The notes: a model not told the origin generated them from the letters alone. DNA of 36,594 nt from Micavibrio sp. UBA2638 (GCA_002359735.1 DENS01000004.1:1-36594); one strand, 5' to 3'; shown: positions 9,151 to 16,745, counted from the stretch's first letter. A program made the numbers and translations.

Positions 9151-9192
9151 AAAAAAGGCGGCTGGAGCGGTAAAGCGCCCCCAAATGCCGCC
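9151..9192 (-). terminator. Intercistronic terminator between ahpC and ahpD
   Basis: On the minus strand GGCGGC (9192-9187) pairs with GCCGCC (9162-9157), with extra partial pairing inside, and six Ts follow (9156-9151). It lies within the 83-nt ahpC-ahpD gap, so it should let only part of the transcription pass into ahpD. Confidence 0.7.
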
Positions 9193-9208
9193 CTTTCCCT
9201 TACATTGA

Positions 9209-9796
9209 TTATGCGGCCGTTTTCATCTCTCCGGCAATTGCGCTGGTGTCGATTGTGTCACCACCAACCGGGCGATTACACGGGCACAACTCATCGGATT
9301 GCAACGCATCAAGTATGCGTAAAGTTTCCTTTGGGTTGCGGCCGACATTCAGGCCATTAACAGAAACATGTTGAATAACATTATGCGGATCAACAATGAA
9401 AGTCGCGCGCAGGGCAACGCCTTCGTTTAATTCACGTACGCCAAGTCCGTCAATCAATGATCCTGTTGTATCGGCAAATGACCACTGGTCGAGTTTCTCC
9501 AGATCAGGATGTTCACGGCGCCATGCCAGTTTAGAAAATTCGTTATCTGTTGAACCGCCCAGAACAACCGCATCGCGGTCTTCAAACTCTTCGTTCAATT
9601 TTGCAAATTCAACAATCTCGGTCGGGCAGACAAATGTGAAGTCCTTCGGATAGAAATAGATAACTTTCCACTTCCCTTCAAAACTGTCCTGCGTGATTGT
9701 TTCAAACGCGCTTTGCCCGTTTTCTTCATGCTTCATGAATTTTGGTTTAACACCTGTAATTTTGAATTCAGGCAGTTTATCGCCGATGCTTAACAT
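9209..9796 (-). CDS. ahpC: Peroxiredoxin AhpC (alkyl hydroperoxide reductase subunit C)
   Basis: A 195-residue 2-Cys peroxiredoxin that reduces hydrogen peroxide, organic peroxides and peroxynitrite in the cytoplasm. The peroxidatic cysteine is C57 in FTFVCPTEI. Near the C-terminus C171 and C173 (ELCPCNRP) are the resolving pair. This three-cysteine pattern is that of mycobacterial AhpC, which works with AhpD rather than the flavoprotein AhpF, and fits the gene order here. ATG 9796 has GGAGAG 6 nt upstream. The gene is divergent from oxyR across 149 nt holding a strong palindrome, so peroxide induction through OxyR is likely. Assignment is confident. Confidence 0.95.
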   Translation of the reverse strand: MLSIGDKLPEFKITGVKPKFMKHEENGQSAFETITQDSFEGKWKVIYFYPKDFTFVCPTEIVEFAKLNEEFEDRDAVVLGGSTDNEFSKLAWRREHPDLEKLDQWSFADTTGSLIDGLGVRELNEGVALRATFIVDPHNVIQHVSVNGLNVGRNPKETLRILDALQSDELCPCNRPVGGDTIDTSAIAGEMKTAA

Positions 9797-9895
9797 ATCT
9801 ACTCTCCATTTTGGTTAATCGGTTATTTGTATCGTTTCTTCCGTTATGGCACAGATTCGGGCATAAAATAAAACAATAATTTCCGCTATATACTA

Positions 9896-9945
9896 TTTAT
9901 AAAATCGATAGACACTGCACGATAATAATATTATTATCGATAATT
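9896..9945. promoter_or_regulatory. ahpC/oxyR control region with 20-bp perfect palindrome
   Basis: CGATAATAATATTATTATCG (9920-9939) is a perfect palindrome placed just before the oxyR start. ATCGATAG (9904-9911) repeats part of its arm. On the minus strand a TATAAA box (9901-9896) could serve ahpC, with the palindrome reaching its -35 position, as expected for an activator such as OxyR. It is not a textbook match to the E. coli OxyR consensus of four ATAG half-sites, so OxyR binding is inferred from position. Confidence 0.55.
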
Positions 9946-10833
9946 ATGCGTCCAACTTTAAAACAACTTGATTACCTGATCGCCCTAAAACAGGAAGGAT
10001 CTTTCAGCAAAGCGGCAGAGCATTGCTTTGTAACGCAATCCACCTTAAGCGCCGGCATCAAAGAGCTGGAAAACACCCTTGGCCATATCCTTGTAGACAG
10101 GTCCTCGCGGGATATTATATTAACGCCCTTGGGGGAGGATATTTTCGAACAGGCCCTTAAAATCAGCAACCAGGTTGACGAACTTGTTATGCTGGCCAAA
10201 AACCAGGAAGAACCGCTGACCGGCACGCTTCGGCTGGGGGTCATACCGACCATCGCCCCCTATATGCTGCCCCGTATTTTGCCCTCGCTGCAACAGGATT
10301 TTCCCGGTCTGAACATTGAACTGCATGAGGATCTCACAGAACGCCTGATTGAACAGCTCATGCGCCGCAAACTGGACATTTTGTTAATGGCCTTTCCCCA
10401 TGCAACACAGGATATAGAGCACCATATCCTGTTCGAAGAACCCTTTGTCATCGCAGCGCCGCATAACCGTTATAAAAAACAGAGTGTTTCACTGGATTTT
10501 CTGGATGATAAATCTGTTCTCTTGCTGGAAGATGGGCATTGCTTGCGCGATCATGCCTTACAAGCATGCAAGCTGCAAAAAACAGCACAAAAACGAACCT
10601 TTAGCGCAACATCCCTGCCCACATTGATTCAAATGATCAATCACGGATACGGGGTGACGCTTTTGCCGAAAATGGCGGCAGAGGCCGGGACGCTGCCTGC
10701 CAATATCGATATATTGGAATTCAAAAGCCCGAAACCGACACGGCAAATCGGCCTGGCCTGGCGCAAAACCTCTCCGCACGCGCGGGAATACCAGTTGCTG
10801 GCCGACCATATTCAAAAGTTGCAAAAGACATAA
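9946..10833 (+). CDS. oxyR: LysR-family peroxide sensor OxyR
   Basis: A 295-residue LysR-type regulator that senses hydrogen peroxide by forming a disulphide and then activates antioxidant genes. The winged helix-turn-helix is SFSKAAEHCFVTQSTLSAGI (19-38). The two redox cysteines fall at C199 (EDGHCLRDHA) and C208 (LQACKLQ), exactly the numbering and spacing of E. coli OxyR. The C-terminal effector domain includes GYGVTLLPKMA. The gene is divergent from ahpC. No ribosome site precedes the ATG; a GATAAT sequence ends 1 nt upstream and overlaps the palindrome, so autoregulation is likely. Assignment is confident. Confidence 0.95.
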   Translation: MRPTLKQLDYLIALKQEGSFSKAAEHCFVTQSTLSAGIKELENTLGHILVDRSSRDIILTPLGEDIFEQALKISNQVDELVMLAKNQEEPLTGTLRLGVIPTIAPYMLPRILPSLQQDFPGLNIELHEDLTERLIEQLMRRKLDILLMAFPHATQDIEHHILFEEPFVIAAPHNRYKKQSVSLDFLDDKSVLLLEDGHCLRDHALQACKLQKTAQKRTFSATSLPTLIQMINHGYGVTLLPKMAAEAGTLPANIDILEFKSPKPTRQIGLAWRKTSPHAREYQLLADHIQKLQKT

Positions 10834-10859
10834 TAACTCGCTATCGTGAGCCCCAGTCA

Positions 10860-10886
10860 GACTAAGACTAAGACTAAGACTAAGAC
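10860..10886 (+). repeat. Hexanucleotide tandem repeat (GACTAA, about 4.5 copies)
   Basis: Four and a half exact copies of the 6-mer GACTAA lie in the gap between oxyR and the next gene, ending 30 nt before that gene's start. The unit contains TAA, so it does not code in every frame. Copy-number change by slippage could alter spacing upstream of the next gene. Confidence 0.9.
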
Positions 10887-10916
10887 AAACACGCAAACAA
10901 AACGGGCAAACATACA

Positions 10917-11417
10917 ATGAAAACACTATTAAGAAATTTATTCAGCGGGGCATCAACCCCCGGCCCGAAAGAAATTGAAAACCTGCGTGAATGTTTTCAC
11001 GATATCATGCAGGCCAAACTTAATATCAGGCGGAGCGTAGCAGAAGCGCAAGACAAGCAAGAAGACAAGGGAATAGACACAGAAATAGACTTAGGCTTTG
11101 ATCTGGACGCCATCATTACCAACACCTTCCGCAATAGCAAGCGCACCGATTTCATGACCGAAGAAGACCTTGAAGCCTTTGATACCGCGCAAGATATCTT
11201 GCTGCATGAAAGCGATAAACCCATCGGATTCACATTATGCGTCAAGGATTTCAGTCAAAAATCATCCCCCTTCCAGCCGGCAATGAATTTTATAAAGGAT
11301 AATCAGGATCTGTTACAGCATGTGGCCAAGCGCCTGCAGGCCTATGAACAGCACGCTTTACCCGCCCGCCTTCATCAGGGCGGCGCGCCGCCAGCAACAA
11401 ACAATCTGGAGACATAG
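10917..11417 (+). CDS. Hypothetical protein (166 aa)
   Basis: I do not recognise this protein. It is 166 residues, soluble, with no signal peptide or membrane segment. It is rich in charged residues, with a helical N-terminal half (ECFHDIMQAKLNIRRSVAEAQDKQEDKG) and acidic patches (TEIDLGFDLDAI, MTEEDLEAFDTAQDILLHESD). Two cysteines (ECFHD and TLCVKD) form no metal motif. The C-terminal 25 residues are Ala/Pro/Gln-rich and likely disordered. There is no convincing ribosome site, although ATG is the only good start. It follows oxyR by 83 nt containing the hexamer repeat, so cotranscription is possible but unproven. Clean codon use and the tight fit between neighbours support a real gene. Confidence 0.7.
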   Translation: MKTLLRNLFSGASTPGPKEIENLRECFHDIMQAKLNIRRSVAEAQDKQEDKGIDTEIDLGFDLDAIITNTFRNSKRTDFMTEEDLEAFDTAQDILLHESDKPIGFTLCVKDFSQKSSPFQPAMNFIKDNQDLLQHVAKRLQAYEQHALPARLHQGGAPPATNNLET

Positions 11418-11508
11418 CCCAGCCGCGCTGGTTCGATTACAGTTGCAAACAAATGCAAACAGACTTATAAAATGGCCCTAACCCAATACAAATACCGGAA
11501 TCTGAACG

Positions 11509-12447
11509 ATGTCATACAAAGTTGCAGCCCTTTATAAATTCACCCCCATAACGGATATCGAGTCCCTGCGCAGCGATATATACGCCTTTTGCGAGGCCAA
11601 TGTCCCCTCGATCTGCGGGACTTTGTTATTGGCGCCAGAGGGCATAAACGGCACAATTGGCGCCCATCCCGATGATATGGATAAAATCATCGCGTTTCTG
11701 GATGACCGCCTGCAAATTTTACAATCAGGCAACACCATCGGTGAATTCAAATATTCACACGCCAGTGAGCGCCCGTTCAACAAATTCAAAGTCCGCCCCA
11801 AGAAAGAATTGATCACACTGCGTAAACCCGAGGCAGACCCCAATCAACAGGTTGGCCAGTACGTAAGCCCGGAAGACTGGAATGACCTTATCAATGACCC
11901 CGAAGTGCTTTTGGTCGATACCCGCAATGATTACGAAACCAAAGTCGGGATATTTGACGGCGCGATTGACCCCAACATGAAAATTTTCACCGAATTCCCT
12001 GACTGGGTGGAACAGAATCTGGACCCGGCGAAACATAAAAAGGTGGCCATGTTCTGCACCGGTGGCATTCGTTGTGAAAAGGCCAGCGCCTATATGCTCG
12101 CCCATGGGTTCGAAAATGTTTACCACCTGAAAGGCGGTATTTTGAAATATCTGGAAACCATTCCCGCCGACCAAAGCAAATGGAAGGGTGATTGTTTCGT
12201 TTTCGATAAGCGCGTCGCCGTCGGTCACGGCTTAAAAGAAGGGGAGTGGACAATTTGTCACGCCTGCCGGGAGCCCCTTTCAAAAGCCGAAACAGAGTTG
12301 CCCAGCTATGAACAGGGCGTATCTTGCCTGCATTGTATTCAGGATTTAACCGATGAGCGCGCCGCCATGCTCCGCCAGCGCCAGCATTACTACGAAAATC
12401 ACTACGCAAAATCCCTGGAAAACAAAAACAGTGAAACACGAAACTAA
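11509..12447 (+). CDS. trhO: tRNA uridine(34) hydroxylase TrhO (rhodanese-like)
   Basis: A 312-residue TrhO/YceA-type protein, which hydroxylates uridine-34 of certain tRNAs as the oxygen-dependent first step toward cmo5U-type modification. The N-terminal acylphosphatase-like domain has LLLAPEGINGTI (39-50). The rhodanese domain (about 118-215) carries LLVDTRNDYE and the active-site loop MFCTGGIRCEKASAYM with C183. The C-terminal cysteine motifs CHACREPL and CLHCIQDL resemble the zinc-binding tail of the family. Length is in the family range (about 280-330). It begins a three-gene run: the acylphosphatase start lies inside its end and a GST gene follows. Assignment is confident. Confidence 0.93.
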   Translation: MSYKVAALYKFTPITDIESLRSDIYAFCEANVPSICGTLLLAPEGINGTIGAHPDDMDKIIAFLDDRLQILQSGNTIGEFKYSHASERPFNKFKVRPKKELITLRKPEADPNQQVGQYVSPEDWNDLINDPEVLLVDTRNDYETKVGIFDGAIDPNMKIFTEFPDWVEQNLDPAKHKKVAMFCTGGIRCEKASAYMLAHGFENVYHLKGGILKYLETIPADQSKWKGDCFVFDKRVAVGHGLKEGEWTICHACREPLSKAETELPSYEQGVSCLHCIQDLTDERAAMLRQRQHYYENHYAKSLENKNSETRN

Positions 12448-12715
12448 ATACTTACGCATTCACGGCACCGTTCAGGGCGTGGGATATCGCGCGTGGGCTC
12501 AGGAAATCGGGCAGAAAATGAACTTAACCGGATGGATACGTAACCTGCGCAAAGACCGCAGCGTAGAGGCGGTTGTCACCGGTGATGAAGACCAGATACA
12601 AAAATTTATCTCACTTTTATACAAGGGCCCGGCCGCATCAAAAGTGGCGGCGATTGAGGTCTCCGATGGGGTTGATGAAGACCTGAAAAGTTTTGAGATT
12701 CGTGATACCGTATAA
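12431..12715 (+). CDS. acyP: Acylphosphatase
   Basis: A 94-residue acylphosphatase, which hydrolyses carboxyl-phosphate bonds such as acetyl phosphate and 1,3-bisphosphoglycerate. The signature HGTVQGVGYRAW gives the phosphate-binding R20. GWIRNLRKDRSVEAVVTG gives the catalytic N38. The GTG at 12431 is chosen because it yields the standard length of about 90 residues; an upstream in-frame ATG (12353) would add 26 residues of low-quality sequence out of frame within trhO. It overlaps trhO by 17 nt and is followed 3 nt later by the GST gene, so the three are probably translated from one mRNA. Confidence 0.93.
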   Translation: MKHETKYLRIHGTVQGVGYRAWAQEIGQKMNLTGWIRNLRKDRSVEAVVTGDEDQIQKFISLLYKGPAASKVAAIEVSDGVDEDLKSFEIRDTV

Positions 12716-12718
12716 GGT

Positions 12719-13372
12719 ATGACCAACCAGGAACCGCAAAACACCCTGCCCGTACTGTATTCTTTTCGTCGCTGCCCCTATGCCATGCGGGCCCGGCTCG
12801 CGCTGTATTATGCCGGCATAAAGCTGGAACTGCGCGAAATTGTTCTGCGCGATAAACCCGCCAGCATGATAAAGGCTTCCCCCAAAGGCACCGTTCCGGT
12901 TTTGATCACCGCCAAGGGCCACGTCATTGATGAAAGCCTTGATATCATGCATCATGCCCTGGCTGAAAATGACCCGGATGGATGGCTGCCTCACCATAAT
13001 AAGGGCTTGATTGATACCAATGATCACATATTTAAAAAGGCACTCGACCGTTACAAATATCCCGGACGCTACCCGGATGAAGATTGCTCCGGCGCACGCG
13101 GCCAATGCGAGGATTTTTTCAAAACGTTAAATCAACATCTAACCGGCAACAGATACTTAAGCGCGCCCCATATAACCTTGACCGATATGGCCATTTTTCC
13201 TTTTATCCGGCAATGTGCCAATGTCGATCGCGGCTGGTTTGATGCGCTACCTTATCCGGCATTGCAACAATGGTTAGACACACATTTAAACAGTGACATC
13301 TTTGCCGCCATCATGACCAAATACCCCCCGTGGGCAGAGGGGGATTTACCGCTGATCTGGCCGCAGGAATAA
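12719..13372 (+). CDS. Glutathione S-transferase family protein
   Basis: A 217-residue two-domain GST-like protein. The thioredoxin-fold N-terminus contains LYSFRRCPYAMRARLALYYAG, where C19 in the CPYA motif suggests a cysteine-type (thiol-transferase or omega/beta-like) enzyme rather than a Tyr or Ser class. The cis-proline and glutathione-site segments SPKGTVPVLI and IDESLDIMHHAL follow. The helical C-terminal domain includes ITLTDMAIFPFIRQCANVD, the GST N-capping box. Substrate is unknown; deglutathionylation is plausible from the cysteine. It is the last gene of the trhO-acyP-gst run and its stop is 5 nt from the convergent next gene. Confidence 0.88.
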   Translation: MTNQEPQNTLPVLYSFRRCPYAMRARLALYYAGIKLELREIVLRDKPASMIKASPKGTVPVLITAKGHVIDESLDIMHHALAENDPDGWLPHHNKGLIDTNDHIFKKALDRYKYPGRYPDEDCSGARGQCEDFFKTLNQHLTGNRYLSAPHITLTDMAIFPFIRQCANVDRGWFDALPYPALQQWLDTHLNSDIFAAIMTKYPPWAEGDLPLIWPQE

Positions 13373-13377
13373 TGGCT

Positions 13378-13932
13378 TTAACGGCCACTCGGCGGCGGCG
13401 GCATATCATCGGGTAAATCAGGGCCACTCAGTGGGCGCACCCCTTTTTTAATACGGTCCTGATCTTCTTTCATAAAGGCATGGGGCTTCTTTTTTCGGCT
13501 TTTTTTATCATGACCATGAAAGCCCTTTTCAAAACGTTCGGCAAGAACCTTACGATCGGCTTGCGATAAATCGGCGGCCAAATCTCTGGTCACATCGATC
13601 CGGCGCTTACCCATATTGCTCATAATCTTGTGCAATGTTTCGGCTTTTGCATCAAAGGCTTCGGCATCAAAATCCTTGGCGCTCAAAATCTGGCTGATTT
13701 GCTTTTTAATGGCCCGCGCCTTTTTCATGTCGCCGCGCCCTTCCTTGAAAGCCGTTTGCATGGTGCGCGCAACAATATTATGGCCTTCCGGGCTCATTTC
13801 CGATGACAAGGCGCGGTATGGGGCATGACTCCATTGCTTATAAACCATGCCGCCTGCGGCGCCCAGGGCCAATACATTTAAAATCACCGATATGGTGAAC
13901 ATTACTTTCATGGCTTTATTATCCAGACTCAT
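13378..13932 (-). CDS. Membrane-anchored periplasmic metal-resistance / CnrX-like sensor
   Basis: A 184-residue protein with one N-terminal membrane segment (about 8-29) and a helical periplasmic domain. It resembles the Metal_resist family (CnrX/CpxP/ZraP-like): long helices around MQTAFKEGRGDMKKARAIKKQI and LSQADRKVLAERFEKG. It is rich in possible metal ligands (His and Met: SHAPYR, SEMSPEGH, FHGHDKKS, KPHAF). The C-terminus is Pro-rich. In the cnrYXH system CnrX binds Ni/Co and relieves anti-sigma inhibition; that role here is inferred from context. ATG 13932 has AAGGAG 7 nt upstream and overlaps the previous stop codon (ATGA), indicating translational coupling. The sensed ligand is unknown. 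Confidence 0.8.
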   Translation of the reverse strand: MSLDNKAMKVMFTISVILNVLALGAAGGMVYKQWSHAPYRALSSEMSPEGHNIVARTMQTAFKEGRGDMKKARAIKKQISQILSAKDFDAEAFDAKAETLHKIMSNMGKRRIDVTRDLAADLSQADRKVLAERFEKGFHGHDKKSRKKKPHAFMKEDQDRIKKGVRPLSGPDLPDDMPPPPSGR

Positions 13933-14258
13933 AACCAATCTCCTTCCGTAATGTCATGGGCGGTAAAAACCAGCGCGGTCAGGGCGTTGCTATAGCTATC
14001 GATCCCGGTCACAAAATCCGCGTAGACCCCCATAAACAAACCCAGCGCAAAAATAACCGCCATCACATAGGCTGGTCTAGGCAGCATAAAAGCATCCCAA
14101 AAGCTGTGCCAGATTAAATCTATCCCGCTACGCCCCTGTCGTTTATGCATAAAAGACGCCTCTATAATCCGCTCTGCCAGATTGCTGGACGGGGCCGGTA
14201 TATACCGCTGTTTCAACATATCCTCAAAATCCCTGTCATTCGTGCTGTGCTTATCCAT
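13929..14258 (-). CDS. Small single-pass membrane protein, anti-sigma factor candidate
   Basis: A 109-residue protein with a cytoplasmic N-terminal half (residues 1-60: FEDMLKQRYIPAPSSNLAERIIEAS), one membrane segment (about 63-83, YVMAVIFALGLFMGVYADFV) and a short periplasmic tail. There is no HxxxCxxC zinc motif, so it is not a ZAS-type anti-sigma. Size and topology resemble CnrY-like anti-sigma factors. The anti-sigma role rests on genetics: it starts 8 nt inside the end of the ECF sigma gene (GGAGAAGG upstream of its ATG) and its stop overlaps the start of the CnrX-like gene. Sequence alone would only give an unknown membrane protein. Confidence 0.8.
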   Translation of the reverse strand: MDKHSTNDRDFEDMLKQRYIPAPSSNLAERIIEASFMHKRQGRSGIDLIWHSFWDAFMLPRPAYVMAVIFALGLFMGVYADFVTGIDSYSNALTALVFTAHDITEGDWL

Positions 14259-14838
14259 ATTTTTTATCCTTCTCCAAAATTCCTTGCTCGGCCAAGGTCT
14301 GCTTTAAGCCGCTTTTGGCACGCATCAACAGTGATTCCAGCGCCTTCAGCCCTACGCCAAGCGTATCGGCGGCCTCTTTATTACTTAAGCCTTCATAAAA
14401 ACACAAATTCAGCGCCAGCTTTTGCCGTTCCGGCAAGGCCTGTATGGCCCCTTCCAATGCGCTGTGTTCCTGACCGGCCTGGATTTTCTCATCCTGAGCG
14501 GGGCCATCTTCGGGCACGTAATCCAGCGGGGCATCACCGGCACTTCTGCGGCGGCGCTGTGTGCGTAATCTATCCGTCGCACTGTTCACGACAACCCGGT
14601 AGAACCACGTGGTAAATTTTGCGCCGCGTCCCTCTTTCCAAAGCTCCGGCTTACTCCACAGCTTTAAAAATGCGTCCTGAACGGCATCCTCGGCCTCTTC
14701 CTGATTTCCCGACACGCGGTAAGCGCAGGCATAGAACATCTGGCTATGCCTGCGTACCAAGGCTGCAAAGGCTTGGTGATCGCCATTTTGAATACGGCGC
14801 ATCAAATCTTCATCGCTTATAGTGTCAAAGTTTTCCAA
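14251..14838 (-). CDS. ECF-type RNA polymerase sigma factor
   Basis: A 195-residue extracytoplasmic-function sigma factor. Region 2 is seen in FAALVRRHSQMFYACAYRV, then EEAEDAVQDAFLKLW and the -10 recognition part KFTTWFYRVVVNSATDRLR. Region 4 is the helix-turn-helix ALPERQKLALNLCFYEGLSNKEAADTLGVGLKALESLLMRAKSGL (about 135-180). There is no region 3, as usual for this class. The start is a TTG at 14838 with GGAAG 7 nt upstream. It is the second gene of a four-gene run (EF-hand, sigma, anti-sigma candidate, CnrX-like). No obvious GGAAC/CGTC-type ECF promoter was found in front of the operon on this strand. Its regulon is unknown. Confidence 0.93.
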   Translation of the reverse strand: MENFDTISDEDLMRRIQNGDHQAFAALVRRHSQMFYACAYRVSGNQEEAEDAVQDAFLKLWSKPELWKEGRGAKFTTWFYRVVVNSATDRLRTQRRRRSAGDAPLDYVPEDGPAQDEKIQAGQEHSALEGAIQALPERQKLALNLCFYEGLSNKEAADTLGVGLKALESLLMRAKSGLKQTLAEQGILEKDKKYG

Positions 14839-14873
14839 ACTATAACTTCCAAAATGCGTTGGGTGAGCATTAT

Positions 14874-15179
14874 TTAGTCTGCATCCCCCTTGCCTTGCCC
14901 TTTTTTATGCTTGGCACGGTGCTCCTGCATTTTTTTCTTCCATTTCTCTTTGGCGGCGGCGGCCTCATCTTTGGTGACCGCACCACTGGAATCGGCATCC
15001 ATCTCGGTAAATTTCTTCTCATGATGGCTCATGAACTCTTCACGCGAAATTTCACCATTATTATCCAGATCCAGTTTCTGGAACATCTTTTGCCCACGGT
15101 CATGTTTTGGGCCGCCTTCTGCCATTGCTGGAGCACTAAATACTAAAGCCAAAGCCGTTATTGCAAGTAATTTTTTCAT
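14874..15179 (-). CDS. Exported EF-hand calcium-binding protein
   Basis: A 101-residue periplasmic protein. The signal peptide MKKLLAITALALVFSAPAMA ends at an AMA-E cleavage site. Two EF-hand loops follow: DLDNNGEISREEF and DADSSGAVTKDEA. Both keep acidic or oxygen-bearing residues at positions 1, 3, 5 and the closing Glu, so calcium binding is expected. The C-terminus is a very basic Lys/His-rich tail (KWKKKMQEHRAKHKKGQ). AGGAAAGG precedes the ATG. It is the first gene of the sigma-factor operon (35 nt to the sigma start), so it may be a sensor, buffer or regulated output of that system. Domain assignment is confident; role is inferred. Confidence 0.88.
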   Translation of the reverse strand: MKKLLAITALALVFSAPAMAEGGPKHDRGQKMFQKLDLDNNGEISREEFMSHHEKKFTEMDADSSGAVTKDEAAAAKEKWKKKMQEHRAKHKKGQGKGDAD

Positions 15180-15347
15180 TATTAAACCTTTCCTATTTTA
15201 TCATGTTGAATGTCTATAATACGGCGCGGCCCTTGGAACCCTTCGCAAAATACCTCTATAAATTAAAAACTTTCCAAACAGCAGGTTTTCTAAGCCCTGT
15301 CATATGCGTATGATAAAAGAGCAGTTTAACAGGGGATCAAACCAGAT

Positions 15348-16667
15348 ATGACACAACAACAAGAAAGCCCACGCGGCAAAAGCCTTCACGATTCAACGCA
15401 ACATATTATGGATCAGAAGCTATGGCTAAAAATCCTGATCGGTATGGCGCTGGGTATCATCACCGGATTCGTCCTGTCCCCCGAAGGCGTGGCCATCATC
15501 GATGGTGATCAGGCAATGGCGCTGGGGGAATGGCTGGGCCTGCCCGGTCTTTTATTCCTCGGCCTGATTAAAATGGTTATTATCCCCTTGATTGTCTGCT
15601 CCATCGTGCTGGGAATTGCCGAAAGCGGATCTATGGATTTTCTGAAAAAAATCGGCCTGCGCATTGTGCCGTATTTCATTTTAACAACGGCCATATCCAT
15701 CACAATCGGCCTCAGCCTGGTCAATATCATTAAACCGGGTCTGATGCTCGATACCATCGTGATTGAAAACACCATCAACACCGGTCAAAATTCCGTGCCG
15801 GACAAACGGTTTGACGATCTAACCATCCCGCAGCGCATTGGCAATATAATCCCCGAAAACCCCGCCAAAGCGCAAGTGGACCGGAATATGCTGCAAATTG
15901 TTATTGCCTCAATCTTGTTGGGCGTCGCCATGATTACCATCCCTTCCAGCGCGGCCAAGCCCATGAAAGATCTCTGTATATCAGGTCAGGTCATTTCCAT
16001 GAAAATCATAAGCTGGGCCATGGCCATTGCCCCATATGCCGTATTTGGTTTACTGGCCGATATTACCATCAAAACCGGCCTGGACGCACTTGGTAGTGTC
16101 GCGGTCTATTCATTGACTGTTTTATTAGGACTGGCGGCCATGCTCGCGGTTTACTGCGCTTTGATTGGCGCCTTTAGCAACTTACGCATCCGTGATTTCC
16201 TTTTGGGCATTAAAGAGGTTCAGCTGCTGGCTTTTTCCACCTCCTCTTCCGCGGCAACAATGCCATTCTCGATCGAGGCCGCCGAAGACAAGCTCAGGCT
16301 CCGGCCCGAAATTGCCCGCTTTGTTATCCCGCTTGGCGCCACAATCAACATGGACGGAACAGCGCTGTATCAAGGGGTGGCGGCCATATTCCTCTGTCAG
16401 GTTTTCGGCATAGACCTGAGCCTGAGCGAAACCATTCTTCTATTGGTAACCACCGTCGGTGCCTCCATCGGCACACCGGCCACCCCCGGGGTTGGCCTGG
16501 TTGTGCTAGCCACAATCCTGAGCGGCCTTGGCGTGCCGCCAGAGGGGATCGCCCTGATTATTGGCGTAGACCGCATTCTGGATATGTGCCGCACAACGGT
16601 CAATGTCAGCGGCGACCTGACAGCGGCCGCCATCATGGATAAATGGGTCAAAGCCAAACATGAATAA
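15348..16667 (+). CDS. Dicarboxylate/amino acid:cation symporter (GltP/GltT type)
   Basis: A 439-residue inner-membrane transporter of the DAACS family, which imports glutamate/aspartate or C4-dicarboxylates with Na+ or H+. The first re-entrant loop carries STSSSAATMPFS. The unwound TM7 motif is NMDGTALYQGVAAIF, the cation site. The second re-entrant loop is GASIGTPATPGVGL. TM8 reads DRILDMCRTTVNVSGD, in which the Asp and Arg of DMCRT match the residues holding the amino group and side-chain carboxylate of the amino acid in GltPh-like carriers. An acidic amino acid is therefore the better guess than succinate. The hydrophilic N-terminal 24 residues are longer than usual. A GGGGAT element lies about 11 nt before the ATG. 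It is divergent from the EF-hand/sigma operon. Confidence 0.93.
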   Translation: MTQQQESPRGKSLHDSTQHIMDQKLWLKILIGMALGIITGFVLSPEGVAIIDGDQAMALGEWLGLPGLLFLGLIKMVIIPLIVCSIVLGIAESGSMDFLKKIGLRIVPYFILTTAISITIGLSLVNIIKPGLMLDTIVIENTINTGQNSVPDKRFDDLTIPQRIGNIIPENPAKAQVDRNMLQIVIASILLGVAMITIPSSAAKPMKDLCISGQVISMKIISWAMAIAPYAVFGLLADITIKTGLDALGSVAVYSLTVLLGLAAMLAVYCALIGAFSNLRIRDFLLGIKEVQLLAFSTSSSAATMPFSIEAAEDKLRLRPEIARFVIPLGATINMDGTALYQGVAAIFLCQVFGIDLSLSETILLLVTTVGASIGTPATPGVGLVVLATILSGLGVPPEGIALIIGVDRILDMCRTTVNVSGDLTAAAIMDKWVKAKHE

Positions 16668-16710
16668 AACAAGACAAATAACGCAGATATAAATAAAACC
16701 GGCAGAAAAT

Positions 16711-16745
16711 ACGCAGGCAGATCTATACCGCCTGCGTGCCCAAAG
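16711..16745. terminator. Bidirectional terminator between symporter and AMIN lipoprotein genes
   Basis: ACGCAGGC (16711-16718) pairs perfectly with GCCTGCGT (16730-16737). Five Ts follow 8 nt later on the plus strand (16746-16750), and ATTTTC follows on the minus strand. It sits between two convergent genes. The spacing to the T tracts is not ideal. Confidence 0.6.

Noticed and set aside
10558..10926. Minus-strand frame with a Ser-Leu repeat
   Set aside because: It is the complement of oxyR and the hexamer repeat; no independent coding evidence.
15235..15262. GGAACC element as a classic ECF promoter for the sigma operon
   Set aside because: It is on the plus strand, facing the symporter gene and not the operon, and lacks a CGTC/CGTT-type -10 at the right distance.
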